A DNA stretch of 64,000 bases from positions 36,463,362 to 36,527,361 of the forward strand of contig OW028579.1 of the NCBI GenBank assembly GCA_932294295.1. The letters are read 5' to 3'. Position numbers and translations under genes: made by a program. Positions 59,628 to 64,000 of the stretch are shown one piece after another. The DNA is from Alitta virens. Its lineage: Eukaryota > Annelida > Polychaeta > Phyllodocida > Nereididae. The notes under the pieces were generated by a model. It had not been told where the DNA came from, did not search any database, and saw only the letters and a program-made list of their open reading frames with translations. The first letter of the stretch is position 1, and each line of letters starts with the position of its first letter.

Positions 59628-61682
59628 ATGGACACGAGTTCTACTGGAAAATCGTGGAACACTGACTGGACCAAGTGTTGCCTATGTCAAGAGGTTAAGA
59701 AAGAAGATCTGAAGTCTCCCCAAGCCAATCCTGCCAGAAGAGGCGATGATGTATATATGAACTTGGCAAAGAATATTCCTCTGTTTCACTCACTTAATGC
59801 ACTGCCAATCAAGCTAGACCCTGCAAGACTTGACGAAGGTGGTGGGATAGATGAAACCTTGAGACAAAAGAAGGCACGATATCATGAGAGTTGTAGGCTT
59901 CTATTTAACAAAACAAAGTTACACAGAGCTGAAAAAAGATCAACCCCTGCAGGTACTAGTGATGAGGGCGGTAAAAGTAAGATCCCACGAAACGTCCAAG
60001 AAGCTAAAATACAAGAATGTTTCTTTTGCGAAAAAGGAGGGGAGCTTAGAGAAGCAATGAAAATGCAAGTGAATAACAGAATAAACGAATGTGCAAAAAC
60101 ACTCAGTGATGGAAAACTTCTTGCCAAACTAAGTGTAGGAGATGTCATAGCACAAGAAGTGAAATATCACCCTGCTTGCTTGGTGGCATTGTATAACCGA
60201 GAACGAGCTTACCTAAAGGTGCAGGAGCAAGAAAAAGCACAGGAGCACTGGAAGGAAGCATATCCAATTGCTTTCTCTGAACTAGTCACCTACATTAGTG
60301 AGATGAAAAATGCCAGTGATAGTAGAGATCCACACATTTTCAAGCTTGCTAATTTGACCATGCTTTACAAGCAGAGGCTGGAGCAGCTTGGTGTTGAATC
60401 GCCTGATGTTCATCCTACTCGACTCAAGGACCAGTTGCTTTTTCACATTCCCAAGCTGCAAGCTCATCGCCAAGGACGCGATGTTCTGCTGGCTTTTGAA
60501 AATGATGTAGGCTCAATCCTCTCACAAGCATCCAAATACGGTGAAGCGATCCATCTAGCGAAAGCTGCTGGAATAATAAGACGAGACATGCTCAATCAAA
60601 AGTCAAATTTCAGCAGCACCTTTAACGACACAAACCTAGAACAGGCTGTACCACCATCACTGCTGCAATTTGTATGCATGATTGAACATGGTGCAGACAT
60701 CAAGTCCCAACTCCAGCATGGAGCATCGAAATCTGACCTTTCTATATCACAACTCTTACAGTACAACTGCTTTGCCAAACACAAGGAAGGAACGAATGTC
60801 CACAGGCATTCCAAGGACCGTGAGCCGCCTTTTGCAGTCTACATGGGCATGTATGTGTTTGCCAAGACAAGGAAGAGACAAATCATTGAAATGCTCCATG
60901 AGAATGGGCTCAGCATATCATACGACAGAGTCCTACAAATCTCAGCACAGTTAGGAGAAGCAGTTGTTGCACAGTATGTGCAAGATGGAGTAATATGTCC
61001 CCCAGTCTTGAGAAAGCAGTTGTTCACAACTGCAGCAGTGGACAACATAAATCATAATCCGACTGCGACCACAGCTCAAACATCATTCCATGGTACAAGT
61101 GTGTCCATTTTCCAACATCCAAGCACTGAAAATGCTGGTGATGAACGTGAGCCATTCAAACTAGAGTCAGAAATAAAGGTTAAGAAAGTCCCAGAGCTTC
61201 CAGAAGCATACACCAATATTCGACCAGCATACATCACGAAAAAACCCAATCCTCCTCCAGTAGCAAGCCAATCTTTACCAGCACCCGCGTCGATCTGCTC
61301 ACACTTGAAAGAAGAATATTCTTGGTTGGAGGAAATCTTCCTCACTGAGAATGTGGCTGATGCAGTCAGCATCACATGGTCAGCCCACCATGCAACGCAG
61401 AAAAGGAGCTCTCCATTTGAAGTGAGCATTTCAGCGATGATGCCTCTGTGGCGAGATCAGGCTCACTCTGTTGCAACGATCAAGCATGCCATGGCGAAGG
61501 TCCGTGATACAGTGGCTTTCCTGAACCCAGGGCAGACACCTGTCATTGCTGCTGACCAACCATTGTATGCTCTGGGAAAACAAATACAATGGCAGTGGCC
61601 CGAATATGGAGAGGACAAGTTTGTGATCATGTTCGGTGGACTTCATGTAGAAATGGCTGCACTGAGATCAATAGGAACATAA
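59628..61682 (+). CDS. Large intronless ORF, N-terminal part with two CxxC...HxxC modules, ends at TAA
   Basis: The ATG has a strong start context (ACCATGG). The frame encodes 684 aa. Two similar modules open the protein: C17-x2-C20 with H86-x2-C89, and C131-x2-C134 with H181-x2-C184. They look like a duplicated treble-clef zinc binder. The middle is helical and has no motif I can name. The TAA at 61680 is probably a mutation: the next codon starts LRDSGWTSAIVEAEVAS in the same frame and the frame stays open to the window end. Long intronless proteins with this start are, as I recall, annotated as uncharacterised and highly repeated in corals, lancelets and fish. That points to a mobile or amplified gene. 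The function is unknown. Confidence 0.8.
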   Translation: MDTSSTGKSWNTDWTKCCLCQEVKKEDLKSPQANPARRGDDVYMNLAKNIPLFHSLNALPIKLDPARLDEGGGIDETLRQKKARYHESCRLLFNKTKLHRAEKRSTPAGTSDEGGKSKIPRNVQEAKIQECFFCEKGGELREAMKMQVNNRINECAKTLSDGKLLAKLSVGDVIAQEVKYHPACLVALYNRERAYLKVQEQEKAQEHWKEAYPIAFSELVTYISEMKNASDSRDPHIFKLANLTMLYKQRLEQLGVESPDVHPTRLKDQLLFHIPKLQAHRQGRDVLLAFENDVGSILSQASKYGEAIHLAKAAGIIRRDMLNQKSNFSSTFNDTNLEQAVPPSLLQFVCMIEHGADIKSQLQHGASKSDLSISQLLQYNCFAKHKEGTNVHRHSKDREPPFAVYMGMYVFAKTRKRQIIEMLHENGLSISYDRVLQISAQLGEAVVAQYVQDGVICPPVLRKQLFTTAAVDNINHNPTATTAQTSFHGTSVSIFQHPSTENAGDEREPFKLESEIKVKKVPELPEAYTNIRPAYITKKPNPPPVASQSLPAPASICSHLKEEYSWLEEIFLTENVADAVSITWSAHHATQKRSSPFEVSISAMMPLWRDQAHSVATIKHAMAKVRDTVAFLNPGQTPVIAADQPLYALGKQIQWQWPEYGEDKFVIMFGGLHVEMAALRSIGT

Positions 61683-64000
61683 CTACGGGACAGTGGCTGG
61701 ACCAGTGCCATTGTGGAAGCAGAGGTGGCCTCATCTGGTACAGCAGAGTCTTACCTGTCTGCATCCAGTGTCACCAGGACAAGACAAGCACACCAGATCA
61801 CTGCATGCAGCTTGTACAAACTGATGAAGAAGGCATACCATGATTACCACTCTGAAGAGTCTAGCATATCAGATATAACCATTGAGGATTGGTGTAAACA
61901 ACGGAAAAAAGAGAGTCCGCAGTTCCAGTTCTGGAGTCTGGTGCTGGACATGGAGCTCACCATATTCACCCTGATCCGCTCATTCAGAGAAGGAGACTTC
62001 AACTTGTACCGTGAAGCACTTTCAGAACTGGTGCCTTACTTCTTTGCGAATAACAATGTCAACTATGCGCGATGGATCCCAATTCACTTCCGAGATATGA
62101 TGTCACTTGAGCAACAACATCCAGATGTGGCCAGGGAGTTTCACAAAGGGAACTTCGTCATCCACAAGTCAAGAAGAGAATACTCTGCTCTGGCGATCGA
62201 CCAAGCACACGAGCAGAATAATGCAGTGATCAAAGGTGACGGAGGAGCAATTGGGTTGACAGAAGACCCGTCAGCACTTCGTAGGTGGATGGTCGCTGGA
62301 CCCGTTAGTCGTCTAGTAGCTGGATACGAGGCCATGTCTGGTATGAAAGATGCCACCTACAGCAGCAGACATCACAAGCAGACACTGAGTGCCCAGAAAT
62401 CTTTCTTTGAAAATGTGAAATCACTCTCTGCCGTGATGCAGGAGATGGGCAATCCATTCCAAGAAGAATCAGCCGACCTGCTGGTGCTAGACACAAAGAA
62501 CATTGCAGACCCATCTCGAGCCGAAATGGTAGCAACACATCACCGGCGGGGCAAAGAGCAGTTCATGGACGGGCTAGAGAATGAAGGTGAAAGTCTTTTC
62601 TATAATCCACTCAAGAAAAACCTTGTTTCTTTCTTCAAACAAGAGCAGGCTAAGGGAATTTCTAAGGAAAAAGTCCTGAAAGACGACTGTCAGTTATTCT
62701 CGCGACTGTTCATCTCGTGCCAGAACAGGCAGTGTGAATTGCAAGAATTCTTCAAGCACGAGAATCAGTCACACCCTGCATCTCTCAGTGACACCGGCAA
62801 GCTTCATACGTGTCAGAAGTCACAGCTGGTTGAAATTCTTGAAGCGCAAGTGAACATCTCAGACAGAGAACCAAAGGGAGATGCAATCATCATTGATGGA
62901 TCAGCACTTATCAATGCCTTACCTCCACGTAGTTCAAAGACTTTTGATGACTATGCTAAAGAAGAAATCATCCCAAAGGTAGAATCCTATGGTGCCAGGT
63001 ATGAGCGGGTGGACGTAGTCTTTGATGTGTACAAGAAGTCAAGTCTGAAATCCGAGACGAGGTCGAAAAGGGGGCAAGGAATCAGAAGAAGGGTGACAGG
63101 AACTAGTAAGACACCAGGTAACTGGCAAAGCTTCCTTCGTGACGCCAGCAACAAAACTGAGCTGTTTCACTTCCTTGCAGAAAAGATGTGTGAAGCAGAG
63201 ACGACAAGCACAGTCATCGTCACAAAAGGAGAAGATGCCATTAGCAACACAAGGAAGTCTCTGGATGCTGTGTCCCCATGTTCTCATGAAGAAGCTGACA
63301 GTCGGATATTTGTACACGCCAGAGATGCAACGACTGATGGGAGCAAGTCTATTATCATTAAAGCTAATGACACAGACGTGCTAGTCATAGCAATATCTGT
63401 ACTGCCGTCCTTACAGGAACTAGGTCTTGAGAAAATGTGGATTGCCTTTGGCCAAGGAGCCAAGATGCGATGGATTCCAGTCCATGAGGTAGTTTCTGCA
63501 ATAGGGCTTGAGAAAACTAGAGGGATCCCATACTTCCATGCGTTCACTGGCTGTGACGTCGTGTCTGCCTTCCGTGGGAAAGCGAAAAAATCTGCATGGC
63601 AGACTTGGAACGTATTTGATGATGTTTCTGAAACATTCACTAATCTCAGCCAGCATCCAACATTGATTCGTGATCTTGACCTGCAGAGGCTAGAGAGATT
63701 CGTTGTCCTCATGTACGACAGATCAAGCGCAGCTACTGGTGTGGACGAAGCAAGACTAGATCTCTTTGCCCGCAAGCAGAGGCCGTACAACTCAATTCCA
63801 CCAACACAGGCAGCCCTCAGAGAACATGCAAAGCGTGCAGCCTATCAGGCTGGGATCATCTGGGGCCAGGCAACCATCTCCAATCCAGACATGAGCAGTC
63901 CGGCTGAATGGGGGTGGACACAGAAAGGAGAGACATGGCAGATATGTTGGACAGCACTACCCCCTATTGCAGCAAGCTGTCGGGAACTGACGAAGTGTTC
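61683..64000 (+). CDS. Continuation of the large ORF with FEN1/XPG-like nuclease domain, open at window end
   Basis: 772 in-frame sense codons follow the TAA at 61680 with no further stop or frameshift. Counting the stop as codon 685, acidic motifs appear in FEN1/XPG order: DGSALIN (D1090), VVFDVYKKSSLKSETRSKR (D1133), HEEADS (E1222, D1224), NDTDVLVI (D1248, D1250) and FTGCDVVSAFRGKAKKSAW (D1310). In FEN1 the equivalents are D34, D86, E158/E160, D179/D181 and D233, with similar spacing; VFDGKPPQLKS and the GCD/GSD...GIGPK region even look alike in sequence. The domain therefore probably cuts structured DNA or RNA with two metal ions. The C-terminus lies beyond the window. The break at 61680 makes this copy a likely pseudogene, unless the stop is a sequencing error or is read through. 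Confidence 0.8.

Noticed and set aside
63284..63790. Minus-strand 168-codon frame at the right edge
   Set aside because: It lies antisense to the nuclease domain, whose motifs clearly define the plus-strand frame.

Overview
The window is animal nuclear DNA from an AT-rich invertebrate genome. The genes are split by many short introns with GT/AG borders. All three confident gene families (PANK4, TCAF/M60-like, ribonuclease-inhibitor-type LRR) are metazoan. The non-coding DNA is full of tRNA-derived SINEs, fold-back MITEs and dead LINE fragments. A marine invertebrate such as a hemichordate, echinoderm or lophotrochozoan would fit, but the sequence alone does not settle the phylum.

Layout. Bases 1-7.8 kb have no gene I can support, only repeats (LINE tail, SINE, 16-bp tandem array, a perfect 34-bp palindrome). 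Bases 7944-18672 (+) hold a complete 16-exon PANK4 gene (781 aa, every splice phase checked): a pantothenate-kinase domain fused to a DUF89 phosphatase. Unlike the mammalian pseudokinase, it keeps the catalytic Glu and Arg. Bases 18.7-22.0 kb are a SINE graveyard. Bases 22034-30902 (+) hold a 16-exon gene (1022 aa) for an N-terminally acylatable (MGC) protein with a long disordered region, LRRs and a C-terminal RRM-like domain. Bases 30.9-40.0 kb are gene-free and include a nested stack: a LINE fragment hit by a hAT-like element and by a TA-flanked MITE that itself carries a SINE.

Two tandem TCAF-like genes (+) follow at 40091-42356 (695 aa) and 48160-51033 (799 aa). Each has one coding intron, an intact HELGH zinc-metallopeptidase motif and a probable upstream non-coding exon. 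The DNA between them holds a diverged copy of the first gene's 3' flank. The second gene has an extra S/T/P/E-rich tail, and its reading frame continues with the same composition for 70 codons past its TAG.

Bases 51.2-59.6 kb are repeats. From 59628 to the window end (+) runs an intronless, transposon-like open frame, broken only by one TAA at 61680. It carries two CxxC...HxxC modules at the N-terminus and, near the window edge, a domain with the collinear acidic motifs of FEN1/XPG nucleases. This nuclease fusion and the apparently kinase-competent PANK4 are the most interesting contents.

The genes do not form an operon or a common pathway. PANK4 belongs to coenzyme A metabolism, and the others are separate transcription units that happen to share a strand.
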